From Gammaproteobacteria bacterium (GTDB lineage Bacteria; Pseudomonadota; Gammaproteobacteria; JAJFKO01), in contig JANQRR010000023.1 of NCBI GenBank assembly GCA_028284465.1, forward strand, positions 1 to 64,000: DNA of 64,000 nt, read 5' to 3'. Both the position numbers and the translations under genes were made by a program. The notes under the pieces were generated by a model. The model was not told the origin of the DNA, did not search any database, and saw nothing but the letters and a program-made list of their open reading frames with translations. Positions within the stretch are counted from its first letter, which is position 1; every line of letters begins with the position of its first letter. This document shows, piece after piece, positions 26,278 through 36,300 of the stretch.

Positions 26278-26975
26278 TGGCAAAGTATTTAAAAGATATT
26301 CTTGGCGATAACATCTACGAGGAATTGCGTGAAAACTACACGCCGTTTCCGGAAGATGAACGTCGCTTTTATGAGAAACATGGATTGGAGCTAGGAAAAG
26401 AAGGCGAACCGCCAATTAAGTTTCCACGCTTTGATAACATGTATTCTGATGGTGGCAAATATAATGCTGACAAGCTTTTTAAAGGCGCTACCAAAACTTA
26501 TGATCGTCCTAAGAATCGTCATGGTTATGCCCCTGGTAAAGATCAGGAACACTATGAAGAATATGTTGAAGAAGCAAGCCGAACAGAACGTTGGATGGAA
26601 AAGTTTGCAGCAGCATTACCAAATCAAAAGAACATCAATTGGGATCATGCTGTTTATCATATGAATAAGGGAACTTTACCAAACGAAGCTGCCAAAACTC
26701 ATGAACCATTGAAACCAAAACCATTTGGTTCTGGAATGAAAATAAAAGAAGGTTATTTTGGTGATAAAGCAAAATCTGAAGTAGGCAGACGTAAAATTAA
26801 CCGCACGCTGAAAAAGAAAGTTCCAAAATATATGGCAAAGAAATCAGTTATTCCAACTACTACACCAACAGATGGATATAACAAAGATTCCGTTGATAAG
26901 CAAATGAATCGTGATGGTGTTAAAGGAAAAGCACGCAAGCTAACTCATGCGCTTCTTAAAGGACGCGGGAGGTAA
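26277..26975 (+). CDS. Hypothetical protein in the gp68 position
   Basis: 232 aa, TAATG overlap. Tyr- and Lys-rich with no domain I recognise; DRPKNRHGYAPGKDQEHYEE and a basic C-terminus ending LLKGRGR. The place in the order 20-67-68-21 suggests a prohead core or head-associated protein, but sequence similarity to gp68 is not visible. Confidence 0.65.
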   Translation: MAKYLKDILGDNIYEELRENYTPFPEDERRFYEKHGLELGKEGEPPIKFPRFDNMYSDGGKYNADKLFKGATKTYDRPKNRHGYAPGKDQEHYEEYVEEASRTERWMEKFAAALPNQKNINWDHAVYHMNKGTLPNEAAKTHEPLKPKPFGSGMKIKEGYFGDKAKSEVGRRKINRTLKKKVPKYMAKKSVIPTTTPTDGYNKDSVDKQMNRDGVKGKARKLTHALLKGRGR

Positions 26976-26977
26976 TA

Positions 26978-27370
26978 ATGGCATATCGTATTCTTAAAAA
27001 TACATCACAAAAAACATTGATGCTTTTTACTGCCGATAACACTGCTATCGTTGTTGTTGGTAATAACTCAGTATCAGAAATTGGTTTGGCTAGCGTTACT
27101 GCCAACATTGAGGGCGTTTCTATCAATCAAGTTTGGTCTTCTGCTGATTCTGGTGCTGGTGCCAATGGATGGGATATTACCCGTGGTTCCAACACTGTGT
27201 GGCAGACAGATAGCACATCCTGGCTAGATTTCTCTGGTTTGGGAGCTGCTTTAGATGTTGATAGCGCTGCTACACTAGGCTGTGAACGACAAGGCTCGCG
27301 AGGCACACTATTGCTTGAATTGCAAAAGCAATATGCTGGTGGCCATCGTCCAAGTGATAGTACTTACTAA
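26978..27370 (+). CDS. Probable small virion protein
   Basis: 130 aa, GGGAGG before ATG. MAYRILKNTSQKTLMLFTAD followed by beta-strand-rich sequence (VVVGNNSVSEIGL, ITRGSNTVWQTDSTSW) typical of small phage head or decoration proteins. No named family certain. Confidence 0.65.
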   Translation: MAYRILKNTSQKTLMLFTADNTAIVVVGNNSVSEIGLASVTANIEGVSINQVWSSADSGAGANGWDITRGSNTVWQTDSTSWLDFSGLGAALDVDSAATLGCERQGSRGTLLLELQKQYAGGHRPSDSTY

Positions 27371-27453
27371 TGAAGAAGATTAGTAATAAACTGAGGGTGC
27401 ATTTACTCAAAAAAGCAAGAAAAGGTAATGCACCCAAAGATAAATCGCGATAA
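27370..27453 (+). CDS. Possible 27-aa basic peptide
   Basis: ATG overlaps the previous stop (TAATG). Sequence is basic (KLRVHLLKKARKG) and ends at the late promoter of gp21. The coupling is suggestive, but an ORF this short could be chance. Confidence 0.25.
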   Translation: MKKISNKLRVHLLKKARKGNAPKDKSR

Positions 27454-27458
27454 ATACT
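27449..27458 (+). promoter_or_regulatory. T4-type late promoter for gp21
   Basis: GATAAATACT about 40 nt before the protease ATG; a second TAAATAC follows directly. Confidence 0.6.
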
Positions 27459-27497
27459 AAATACAGATAACAGAGAAGTGTTTATAAAGGCACCGAA

Positions 27498-28142
27498 ATG
27501 AAACTAATTTCAGAGATGTCACAGGACATTGAAGTCCTGTCAGAAGCAACAGAAGACGGTAAAAGTACAAAGTATATCCATGGTGTTTTTATGGAATACA
27601 ATACTAAAAACCGCAATGGGCGCATGTACAAAGAAGATGTTATGCGTTCTGCCGTTAATAAATACTTAACGGAAAAAGTTTCTCGCAATTGTGCGTACGG
27701 CGAACTTAACCATCCATCTGGCCCTCAAATTGATTTGGAGCGTGCCTGCATTCTGATTAACAGTCTAGATATGCAACCGAATGGTAAGGTTATTGGTAAA
27801 GCCCGCATAACAGAGACGCCTACCGGACACATCGTTCGTGGGCTGTTAGAATCAGGAGCCAACCTTGGTGTTTCATCCCGTGGTTTGGGTTCTCTTAAAG
27901 AAGTCGATGGAATCAACGAAGTTCAAAATGACTTCAGACTAGTTACTGCTGCCGATGTTGTTGCCGATCCATCTGCACATAATGCTTATGTTCAAGGCGT
28001 TATGGAGAATGTTGATTGGCTTTATAACGAAACAACCGGCGAGTATGTAGAAACAGTTAAGCAAGAGCTTAAGAAAAAATCTGTTCAAGAAATTGAAGAG
28101 GCCAAACTGTTTCTATTCAGCAAGTTTCTAAAAACACTTTAA
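27498..28142 (+). CDS. 21: Prohead protease gp21
   Basis: 214 aa. YGELNHPSG holds the catalytic His (about residue 72), LGVSSRGLGSL the Ser (about 126), and VVADPSAHNAYV follows, as in the T4 gp21 serine protease family. It cuts scaffold, capsid and internal proteins after (L/I)xE. Length matches T4 (212 aa). Confidence 0.93.
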   Translation: MKLISEMSQDIEVLSEATEDGKSTKYIHGVFMEYNTKNRNGRMYKEDVMRSAVNKYLTEKVSRNCAYGELNHPSGPQIDLERACILINSLDMQPNGKVIGKARITETPTGHIVRGLLESGANLGVSSRGLGSLKEVDGINEVQNDFRLVTAADVVADPSAHNAYVQGVMENVDWLYNETTGEYVETVKQELKKKSVQEIEEAKLFLFSKFLKTL

Positions 28143-28152
28143 AGGTTTAACA

Positions 28153-29331
28153 ATGTCTACAACAAAAAACGACAATAAGGAGAATCCGAACATGGATGAA
28201 CTGAAGACAGGTGATGTTGTCGTCTATGAGGAAAAAAAGCGCCTTGTAGTCGATATCAACGAGAACATTGTTACTCTCCAAGATCAAGAAAGCAATGAGC
28301 AAATTGAAATTGATCTTGAGGAAATGACAAAGGCAGCTGCCACCGTTAACATCACAAACCCTCATGGCAATCTAAGCCAGATGACTAATAGCATTATCAG
28401 TCATATCTCTGGTCTTTCTAGCTCTGATCAAACCGCATTCTTTTCTAAAGTACAATCTCTGTATGGCAAAGGAAAAGATCACGGCACTGGTGATCAAGCT
28501 GGCAAAAATAAAAAGTCTGTTGAAACGCATGGTGGCAAGGATAAGCAAACTCCTGGCCAAATGGCACACACCGTTAAATCATTCCAAAAAGAAGATCTCG
28601 ACGCCATCCTTGGTGACGAAGAAGGACTCACCGAAGAATTCAAAAATAAAATTGCTGCTCTGTTCGAAGCTGCTGTTGCGCTACGCGTAAATGCGGTTGA
28701 AGCAGAATTGCAAGAAAAACACGAAGCTGAAGTTGCTCGCCTTGAAGAAGAAAAAGAAGAGCAATTTGAAGAGCTTACCGTGACTCTTGAAGATGCAATT
28801 GATATGTACCTTTCACAAGCTGCTAACGAATGGCTTGCTGAAAACGAAGTTGCTGTTGAATCGACACTTCGCAATTCTTTGGCTGAATCACTTATGCATG
28901 ATCTTCACGAAGTACTTGCTAAGCATCACTTGGATATTCCGGAAGCCGATGTACCAGCTATAGAAGTTATGGCTGAAAAAATCGAAAGATTGGAAGAGCA
29001 GCTTAATACTGAAATTAATGAAAAACTGGAACTTCTCGATGCAGTTATGGAAAGTGCTGCTGCTGAAATTCTTGCCGAAGTTTCAGAAGGTTTGGCTACT
29101 ACACAAGCTGAAAAATTCGTAACTCTTGTCGAAGGCATTGAGTTTGACGGCGATGCTGATGCTTATAAAGCAAAGCTAGAAGTAGTTAAAGAAAAGCACT
29201 TTGCAAAAGGCGCTGTTCCGGCTTCTACCATTAATGAAGAAGTTGAACTTGAAGAAGGCGAAAAAGAAACGATTTTCCATCATCCGCCGATGAAAGGTTA
29301 CGTTGACGCCCTCTCAAGAACCGCAAAATAA
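28153..29331 (+). CDS. 22: Prohead scaffold protein gp22
   Basis: 392 aa if started at 28153; an internal ATG at 28192 has the stronger ribosome site (AAGGAG) and may be the true start. The core, from GLTEEFKNKIAALFEAAVAL onward, is a long Glu/Ala-rich coiled coil like T4 gp22. Residues before about 125 (a DVVVYEEKKRLVVDI beta segment and a Gly/Lys linker) are extra. It guides capsid assembly, then is degraded by gp21. Confidence 0.88.
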   Translation: MSTTKNDNKENPNMDELKTGDVVVYEEKKRLVVDINENIVTLQDQESNEQIEIDLEEMTKAAATVNITNPHGNLSQMTNSIISHISGLSSSDQTAFFSKVQSLYGKGKDHGTGDQAGKNKKSVETHGGKDKQTPGQMAHTVKSFQKEDLDAILGDEEGLTEEFKNKIAALFEAAVALRVNAVEAELQEKHEAEVARLEEEKEEQFEELTVTLEDAIDMYLSQAANEWLAENEVAVESTLRNSLAESLMHDLHEVLAKHHLDIPEADVPAIEVMAEKIERLEEQLNTEINEKLELLDAVMESAAAEILAEVSEGLATTQAEKFVTLVEGIEFDGDADAYKAKLEVVKEKHFAKGAVPASTINEEVELEEGEKETIFHHPPMKGYVDALSRTAK

Positions 29332-29338
29332 TAAATAA
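29329..29338 (+). promoter_or_regulatory. T4-type late promoter for gp23
   Basis: TAATAAATAA, a slightly divergent late core, about 45 nt upstream of the capsid ATG. Confidence 0.5.
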
Positions 29339-29381
29339 TGATATAAAAACACCATAAGCACATAACGGGAGAAAATAACCA

Positions 29382-30737
29382 ATGCTTAACGAAGAAACTA
29401 TTCAGAAGTGGAAGCCAGTCCTTGAGCATCCGGATTTGGAAGGCATCAAAGATGTTCACCGTCGAAACGTGACAGCGGCTATCCTCGAAAATACCGAGAA
29501 AGCACTAGCAGAAGCTAGTTCTCACATTCCACAAAATTTGCTGGCGGAATCTCCAATTCCACCGAACGCCATGCGAGCCTCTAGCTCTACTCCTGGTGAC
29601 GGCAGCATCGACATCTTCGATCCGGTTCTGATTTCGCTCGTTCGTCGTGCGATGCCTAACCTGATCGCATATGACATTTGTGGTGTTCAGCCTATGTCTG
29701 GTCCTACTGGCCTGATCTTCGCAATGCGTTCACGCTACACCAACCAGACTCATACTGAAACGTTCTACAACGAAGTTAATACTTCTTTCTCATCTGTTGT
29801 TGGTAACGCTAACACGCTTGGTGACAAGCACGTTGGTACGCTACCGGGCAACACAACTCAAACCTCTAACCTAGCCGAAACTGGCCTGTATAACTTCGGT
29901 GATGCAATGGCTACGGCACAGCTGGAAGCCTTGGGTACGGATTCTAACGCTGCTTTCCCAGATATGGCATTCAGCATTGAGCAAGTCTCTGTTACTGCTA
30001 AAGGCCGCGCTCTGAAAGCATCGTACACCATGGAACTTGCACAAGACTTGAAAGCAGTTCATGGCTTGGATGCCGAAACCGAACTGGCAAACATTCTGTC
30101 TGCTGAAATTCTTGCTGAAATTAACCGTGAAGTTATTCGTACGATCTACGTAACTGCTCAACAAGGCGCTACGGATTCTACGACTACGACTGCTGGTATC
30201 TTTGACTTAAACACTGATTCCAATGGTCGTTGGATGGTTGAAAAGTTCAAGGGTCTTCTGTACCACATTGAACGTGAAGCGAACAAGATTGCGAAAGATA
30301 CTCGTCGGGGCAAGGGCAACGTCCTAATCTGTTCTTCTGACGTTGCATCCGCTCTCCAAATGGCTGGCATTCTCGACTACGCACCAGCTATGAATACTTC
30401 TGGCCTAAATGTTGACGACACTGGTAATACCTTTGCTGGTACTATCCAGGGCCGCATGAAAGTATACATCGATCCATATGCGACTGGTGGTGACTTTATG
30501 GTCGTTGGCTATAAGGGATCTAACGCATACGACGCTGGCTTGTTCTATTGTCCGTATGTTCCGCTCCAGATGGTACGTGCAGTCGGACAAGACGACTTCC
30601 ACCCACGGATCGGCTTTAAGACTCGATATGGTATGGTTGCAAACCCATTTGCTGAAGGTGCTACTGCCGGTGCAGGTGCGTTCACAAAGGACAGCAACGT
30701 TTACTACCGTCGTGTTCTTGTTACTAACCTGATGTAA
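29382..30737 (+). CDS. 23: Major capsid protein gp23
   Basis: 451 aa. Contains IFDPVLISLVRRAMPNLIAY, CGVQPMSGPTGLIFAMR, YTMELAQDLKAVHGLDAE and GNVLICSSDVASAL, all capsid blocks. QNLLAESPIPP at 52-60 has an LAE site (cut after Glu 56) matching gp21 maturation cleavage. GGGAG before the ATG. Ends before a strong terminator. Confidence 0.97.
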   Translation: MLNEETIQKWKPVLEHPDLEGIKDVHRRNVTAAILENTEKALAEASSHIPQNLLAESPIPPNAMRASSSTPGDGSIDIFDPVLISLVRRAMPNLIAYDICGVQPMSGPTGLIFAMRSRYTNQTHTETFYNEVNTSFSSVVGNANTLGDKHVGTLPGNTTQTSNLAETGLYNFGDAMATAQLEALGTDSNAAFPDMAFSIEQVSVTAKGRALKASYTMELAQDLKAVHGLDAETELANILSAEILAEINREVIRTIYVTAQQGATDSTTTTAGIFDLNTDSNGRWMVEKFKGLLYHIEREANKIAKDTRRGKGNVLICSSDVASALQMAGILDYAPAMNTSGLNVDDTGNTFAGTIQGRMKVYIDPYATGGDFMVVGYKGSNAYDAGLFYCPYVPLQMVRAVGQDDFHPRIGFKTRYGMVANPFAEGATAGAGAFTKDSNVYYRRVLVTNLM

Positions 30738-30772
30738 GCTCAGGCAATAACAATACTGCTTACAATGAACTT

Positions 30773-30795
30773 GGGAGCCTTCGGGCTCCCTTTTT
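30773..30795 (+). terminator. Rho-independent terminator after gp23
   Basis: Stem GGGAGCC, loop TTCG, GGCTCCC, then TTTTT. Textbook form; closes the virion block and reaches the end of the convergent small gene. Confidence 0.92.
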
Positions 30796-30960
30796 CTATG
30801 CAAACTCTTGTTTCAAAAACAATACAATGCTTTCGTCTTGATTAACTTGAATGTGTTTATCTATTATATCCCACATCCAGCTAGAATCTCTATAATTATA
30901 AGCAGCATAAGCTTTATTATAAGGCTTGCCACGAATTGCAGCTTCAATTTTATAGATCAT
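30796..30960 (-). CDS. LxxEF-tail small protein
   Basis: 54 aa; N-terminus MIYKIEAAIRGKPYNKAY, tail SIVLFLKQEFA. Last gene of a nine-gene minus-strand array; ATGA overlap with the gene before it. Its stop lies right behind the capsid terminator. Confidence 0.6.
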   Translation of the reverse strand: MIYKIEAAIRGKPYNKAYAAYNYRDSSWMWDIIDKHIQVNQDESIVLFLKQEFA

Positions 30961-31148
30961 TCGAATTCTCTTCTCAACGCATTATTGATTCTTGCATATG
31001 GTACAATACTGGTTTCTATCATCGGCCAAAAAACACGATCTTCAAGATCCCAACGAAGATCCATTTTAGCACATATTCTCATTTCCGCATCGCTATATTC
31101 ATACAACAAATCTTTAATTGTTTCTCTTATCTTAGGAAAATTTATCAT
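30957..31148 (-). CDS. LxxEF-tail small protein
   Basis: 63 aa. Helical N-terminus (INFPKIRETIKDLL), then RICAKMDLRWDLEDRVF, and tail RINNALRREFE. Overlaps both neighbours by 4 nt. Confidence 0.62.
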   Translation of the reverse strand: MINFPKIRETIKDLLYEYSDAEMRICAKMDLRWDLEDRVFWPMIETSIVPYARINNALRREFE

Positions 31149-31339
31149 TCTCCAAACTCTTTTTCCAACACGTCGTGAATTCTTATGTTAAATCTGGCCG
31201 AAAGAGCATTAGCATGTAAAATACCATCCTCCACATCCCATCTTTCGTATACACTGATATTTTCTTCTTCGCGCAGCTTTGATTCAACAAGTTCAAACAA
31301 CTCACCATATAATCTCATTTTCACAAAATTATAAATCAT
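31145..31339 (-). CDS. LxxEF-tail small protein
   Basis: 64 aa from ATG 31339, which overlaps the end of the upstream gene. Glu-rich middle, tail IRIHDVLEKEFGE. Confidence 0.6.
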   Translation of the reverse strand: MIYNFVKMRLYGELFELVESKLREEENISVYERWDVEDGILHANALSARFNIRIHDVLEKEFGE

Positions 31340-31514
31340 GACCAAACTCTTTTATCAAAGTATCACGAATTGGATGGTTGCTGTTTAGTTCTTTTACCCA
31401 AGATACAAAAATTTCATGACACCTATCACGAAATTCCCAAGGAATATCTTCATGAGTTGTAGCATCAGGCTTTCGTAATAAAGTTATTACTATCGCTCGT
31501 TTAACGTTATTCAT
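31329..31514 (-). CDS. LxxEF-tail small protein
   Basis: 61 aa. N-terminus NNVKRAIVITLLRKPD, Trp-containing middle (IPWEFRDRCHEIFVSW), tail HPIRDTLIKEFGHDL. Confidence 0.62.
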   Translation of the reverse strand: MNNVKRAIVITLLRKPDATTHEDIPWEFRDRCHEIFVSWVKELNSNHPIRDTLIKEFGHDL

Positions 31515-31707
31515 TTCTATAATCCCACAACAATTGAGATCGTATAACGTGTTCTATTTCTTCGTCTATTCTAGGCTCGATGTGATCCCAAAGCCAAAGA
31601 GTTTCATTTTGAGATGAAACTGCTACATTTAAACGATTAGATGCAGTATAAGAGTTCCGCATAGCAGCAGATTCAATCAGTTTACTGCACATATCTGAAT
31701 TTTTCAT
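31507..31707 (-). CDS. LxxEF-tail small protein, diverged tail
   Basis: 66 aa from ATG 31707, chosen because longer upstream starts run through the neighbour in another frame. Tail IEHVIRSQLLWDYRNE keeps the I-x-x-x-L spacing but lacks EF. Confidence 0.5.
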   Translation of the reverse strand: MKNSDMCSKLIESAAMRNSYTASNRLNVAVSSQNETLWLWDHIEPRIDEEIEHVIRSQLLWDYRNE

Positions 31708-31873
31708 TCCGCATCGCATCCCGAACAGCATCAAGAATTTGTTCATCAGCATTGACATCAAATTTGTCATACAAAACATAACAAAATTCTTTATCAACAT
31801 CAGTGTTGCTATGAAAGGGCGAAATTTCATCGAGTCTTCTCATTACAATTTTAGTAAGTGTATCATCCTTCAT
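31682..31873 (-). CDS. LxxEF-tail small protein, diverged tail
   Basis: 63 aa from ATG 31873. Sequence MKDDTLTKIVMRRLDE, beta-like FCYVLYDKFDV, tail ILDAVRDAMRNEKFRYVQ. Confidence 0.55.
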   Translation of the reverse strand: MKDDTLTKIVMRRLDEISPFHSNTDVDKEFCYVLYDKFDVNADEQILDAVRDAMRNEKFRYVQ

Positions 31874-32048
31874 ACAAAAATTCACTTTCTAAAGCTAACG
31901 GAATCTGTAGCCACTGGCTTTCATTCCGAGTAAATTTTGTTAGTAAATCTTCAGAAGTACCAACACCATACTCATTCCACATTTCGCTGTTGATGTCTAA
32001 GGTTGATGATATGTGATCACTAACGTCTGTCTCGTTGTACAAAGGCAT
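31863..32048 (-). CDS. LxxEF-tail small protein
   Basis: 61 aa. Acidic and polar, tail IPLALESEFLYEG. Overlaps both neighbours. Confidence 0.58.
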   Translation of the reverse strand: MPLYNETDVSDHISSTLDINSEMWNEYGVGTSEDLLTKFTRNESQWLQIPLALESEFLYEG

Positions 32049-32220
32049 ATTTCAATCCTTCTTCAATTGTGTAGTAGCCTATCCCAAATGGTGGCCTTTC
32101 ATCAGCAAACAGAGTATCATTCATGTGAGAAACAAATCGTCTAGGAGCCGCTTTATCTGAACGATAAGAAGGATCGTACAAAAGCGTGTCAAGAATTGCG
32201 CTAGTCAAGGATTTCTTCAC
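32020..32220 (-). CDS. LxxEF-tail small protein
   Basis: 66 aa from a GTG at 32220 with GGAG about 10 nt upstream; a longer frame to 32313 would overlap the upstream gene almost completely. Tail YYTIEEGLKYAFVQRDRR. Confidence 0.55.
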   Translation of the reverse strand: MKKSLTSAILDTLLYDPSYRSDKAAPRRFVSHMNDTLFADERPPFGIGYYTIEEGLKYAFVQRDRR

Positions 32221-32374
32221 TGAATTCGTGCTCCAATACTGTGTTGATTTGACGGAACGTTTCAGCATTAGGTATAAGTTCGCGGAGCATTTTTCCAACA
32301 AACTCATATCCACACGATTGATTGAACGGACGGCAGCTGTCCAACAAATCTTCTATTTCCATCATTGAATGCAT
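32201..32374 (-). CDS. LxxEF-tail small protein, first of array
   Basis: 57 aa; GAGGTAA before ATG. Tail QINTVLEHEFSEEILD. The promoter-proximal gene of the nine-gene array. Confidence 0.62.
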   Translation of the reverse strand: MHSMMEIEDLLDSCRPFNQSCGYEFVGKMLRELIPNAETFRQINTVLEHEFSEEILD

Positions 32375-32399
32375 CACATTACCTCAAATTCATCAGACA

Positions 32400-32409
32400 C
32401 ATAAATACA
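32400..32409 (+). promoter_or_regulatory. T4-type late promoter
   Basis: CATAAATACA about 40 nt before the ATG at 32451; opens the late block of adhesin genes. Confidence 0.6.
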
Positions 32410-32439
32410 TCTGTAGCACGATCAACACAAAGATGTCAA
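32410..32439 (-). promoter_or_regulatory. Possible sigma-70 promoter for the nine-gene array
   Basis: Minus strand TTGACA, 18 nt, TACAGA, 36 nt upstream of the ATG at 32374. Perfect -35, weak -10. It lies back to back with the late promoter of the other strand. Confidence 0.4.
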
Positions 32440-32450
32440 GGGAGAGGCAC

Positions 32451-32900
32451 ATGTCCAAAGATCCACAAGGTGATGCATACAAAGCGTGGCGACGCAAGAA
32501 CTTCAATGACAAAAAGACCACAGAAGATGCTATCAAGAGATCTTCAGCACCCAAAACAAATTACGAATATAAAGTAGGGAGAGACGGAAAATTGAAAGAA
32601 GACAACGTCAATCGTTATGTTGATTTTATCAGCAAGCAGAAAGAGAAGGAAGACTATGGTTATCCAACTCGAATCAAAGAACCAACAAAAGTAGAAGAGC
32701 CAGAAAAAGTAGAAGTTGAAGAAGGTTCTGTATCCGATCTTTCACCACGCTACAAAGCAGCTGGACATAAAACACTAACTCAACAAGCCAAAGAATTAAA
32801 AGATAAATATGGCTATGTTTCTAAGCAAAGTAAAAATAAAGAAAAAATTCCAGCTTGGAAAAAAATGCAAATGAAAGACGGCACAGCCGACAACGTATAA
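32451..32900 (+). CDS. Lys/Glu-rich hypothetical protein
   Basis: 149 aa from ATG 32451 with GGGAGAGG upstream (an ATG at 32433 lacks this). Highly charged, probably extended or helical, with VEEPEKVEVEEGSVSDLSPR in the middle. Late-expressed by its promoter. No family recognised. Confidence 0.65.
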   Translation: MSKDPQGDAYKAWRRKNFNDKKTTEDAIKRSSAPKTNYEYKVGRDGKLKEDNVNRYVDFISKQKEKEDYGYPTRIKEPTKVEEPEKVEVEEGSVSDLSPRYKAAGHKTLTQQAKELKDKYGYVSKQSKNKEKIPAWKKMQMKDGTADNV

Positions 32901-32914
32901 GGGAGAAACTTTAA

Positions 32915-33310
32915 ATGGCAGTACAATACTCTGTCGCTGTTCGAAACGCTCAATTGGATGCAATTGAAACTACCATTTCTACTGCACCAACTTTGAATAT
33001 CTTTACTGGTTCTGCACCAGCTGATTGCGCTACTGCAAACTCTGGTACGCTTTTGGCCAGCATGACATTGCCATCAGATTGGATGGCAGCTGCATCATCT
33101 GGTTCTAAAGCAAAGAATGGTACTTGGGAAGATACTTCTGCTGACGATACAGGAACAGCCGCACATTTCCGCATTCACCAAGGCACTACATGCCACATGC
33201 AAGGCACCGTTGGTCAAGGATCTGGTGACTTGTCTTTGGACAACACGTCGATTGCTTCTGGCCAGCAAGTTACGATTACCACGTTCACTATCTCGGCTGG
33301 TAACGCCTAA
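32915..33310 (+). CDS. Conserved small tail-region protein
   Basis: 131 aa, GGGAGA before ATG. QYSVAVRNAQLDAIETTI, LASMTLPSDWMAAAS and GTAAHFRIHQGTTCHMQGTV form a pattern that I recognise as common in phage tail-fibre neighbourhoods and mostly unannotated. Probably beta-rich and virion-associated. Confidence 0.7.
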   Translation: MAVQYSVAVRNAQLDAIETTISTAPTLNIFTGSAPADCATANSGTLLASMTLPSDWMAAASSGSKAKNGTWEDTSADDTGTAAHFRIHQGTTCHMQGTVGQGSGDLSLDNTSIASGQQVTITTFTISAGNA

Positions 33311-33319
33311 TAAACTAAA

Positions 33320-36300
33320 ATGGCTACGTTAGGAAAATGGACAGGGGGAGTTATTGCTCCCCTTACTCCTGGCACGACATATGCCGCTCCAAACGGCATG
33401 TTTCCTACCGAAGCTCGTAATGATTCTTCGGCGTACACATTTACGTCTTCTACGTCTACTTTAACACTTCCATCGTCCGGACTTGCAGATGGCTACCTTA
33501 TGGTAGCTGCCGTTGAAACTGAAGATGCTTCTAACGGACGATACAATCCCACAGGACAATTTGTTCAAGCTTCTGGCACTGGTAACTTCGTTACTGGTGA
33601 AACTTCTGGTTATTCTCGCGATAACTCAGAAGATCGCGCGTACGTGCGCGTGTGGGCATTTGTAGATAATCCATCTGCATCTTCTACATATCAATTTCAA
33701 TGGCGTCGTGATAGCGATAGCCCTGGTGCTGCCGATGGTATTGTTCGATCTGAATTTGTTGTCATACCATTCTACTATTCCAATCATGGTATCTATAGCT
33801 CTAGCACAGCTGCTTTGTACGGTGGCACAACACCAAACCAAGTAACTGGCTTTGCAGCTGTTGATGAATCCGACACAGCTGCAATTGAATTATCTTCGAA
33901 CCAATTCACTGTTAAAGGCGATAATAAAAAATACTTTATTATTGGTTCTCACTTTGGTGATCATGGATCTAGCCGTACGCAACGTTGGGGCGGTTTGTAC
34001 ACTGGCAGTGCCATGGTTCGTGATGCCATGTCTGTTGCCTACATGCGTAACAGTTCGAACGAATATGGTGGTGGTATGTTCCACACACTTGTGGAAACAA
34101 GCACCACTGATGTTACGTATGAAATGCGCAAGTGGCGTGGTGATGGCGTTTTGGATGGTGAAGGTGGTGCTAACAGTGACGGCACAACTGGTACAGATCA
34201 CCATTACGCACTAGTTATTCTCGAATTAAATGATAGCGCAGAAGGCTTCCATTCTATAGACGCAACTGGTGGTACTGAATTTGCTACTGGTGGTCCTATT
34301 GATGTTCCCATTGCACGAACAACAGACATTACATTTAATGATTCTGCTTCTTTCACCAGATCTACAGATAATGCTTTCAACACCGAACAAGACATGGATG
34401 CTTTGTTTGGTGGTAACATTTCTGTTGCTTCTTACATTGTTGGTACTGGTTCTCGATGGACAGCGTATGCAGAATTTACTGTCAATGGCACAGAACAAAC
34501 AGACACATTTCACGGCAACTATTCTAGAAACAACCAAGGCTCTCAAGACACTTTTGGTTTCTCTGCAAATCCATTATCATTTCTTGCTCTAACAAATGGT
34601 GATGATGTTGGTGTATCTGTCACTGAACTTACTGGTACAGAAGGCGGCGGTGGTGCGCAAAGATCGCCTGCCAACTGGACTGGTTTTTGGGGCTTAAACC
34701 TTGACACACTAGAAGATGCTGGCGGTGGCGGAATTACTGGTACGTCATCTACAACAGTTGATGACAACACACTATCTGCCACTGGCGAAGCTGACATCGA
34801 TGGTACTGCCTCAATTACGTCTGCTGATGATACTATCACAACTGCCGGTGAAGTAGATATAACTGGTACGTCAGCTACGACTGACGATGATAATACACTA
34901 TCTGCTACTGGTGCTGTTGGTAATATTATTACTGGTACTGCTACTATTACACAAGACGATAATACGTTAAGTGCAGTTGGTGATGTTATTATTGAAAGCA
35001 TTAGTGCAATCACAAATGACGATGATACACTATCTAGTGTTGGTGAAGTAGATATAACAGGCACCAGCACAACCACAGATGACGATAACACACTATCATC
35101 TACTGGTACCGTTGGTGACAACATCACTGGCACTGCATCCATTACGCAAGACGACAACACATTAAGTGGTGTTGGTGAAGTTGATATAACTGGTACTAGT
35201 GCTATAACCAACGACAGCGATAGCACAGCCACCAATGGCGATGTCATTGTTGAAGGCGAAACACCAGCTGGTGATACTGTTTATGATTTTGAATCTTCAT
35301 TAACAATTGATACTGGTGAAACTTCTTATTTCACTAGAACAGCAAACTCTGCAAAAAATGGCTCATTTGGTCTTTTAGGACGTGGTTCTAATAGCTATCG
35401 TGAAGCCGTCATTTCAGGCACAGATGAAGCTCTTGATGGCTTGCATATTGGTGCATGGTTGCGTGCAGATGACGATGGTGGTCACTCATTTAAAGCTCCT
35501 GGTATTATATATTGTTGGACTGACGCATCAAACCACTACGTTGCTGGTATTGATATGCGTGATCCAAACATTTACATTCGAGAACCATTTTCTAGTTTCG
35601 GTAGTGAAAGCTCGTCACTAAGCAACTCGTCCATTGTCCATGACACTTGGTTTTGGATGGAAGTTACTGGTAACAGCACCAGTTCTACAGCCACTCTATA
35701 CGACGATATTGGCGGCACTGTAATTGCTACAGTAACACGTGTAGATAATACACAAACATCTGGTCCTATCGGTGTTGCTGTTTACTCTGATGGTGCTTTT
35801 GATGATCTTACCATTATTAGTGGTGGTCCTGCTGGAATTGTTGGTGACGACAATACTCTTTCTGCTGCTGGTACTGCCGACGAAAATGCTGTACTTAACG
35901 TTACTCAGGATGACAACACACTAAGTTCTGTTGGTGATGTTGATGTTGCTGGTACGTCAATCACCACAACTGATGATAATACATTATCTTCTGACGTTGA
36001 TGTTATTGTAGATGGTACAAGCAATAATACTGATGACGATAACACCACAAGCACCGATGGCGATGTTATCGTTGATGCTACTGCTTCTATTACACAAGAT
36101 GATCAAACGTTAAGTGCAACTGGTTTGGTTGTTGCTGGACTTGTTGGTTCTGCTGCAATTACGCAAGATGATAATACTTTATCATCCACTGGTGAAGTTG
36201 ATGTAGCAGGCACAAGTGCAACCACGGACGATGATAATACCACTACAACCGATGGTGACGTACTTATTTCTGGTACATCATCAACTACAAATGATGATAA

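Noticed and set aside
25864-26415. Minus-strand ORF of 183 aa opposite the acidic core protein
   Set aside because: Phe/Leu-rich sequence is just the complement of Glu/Lys codons.
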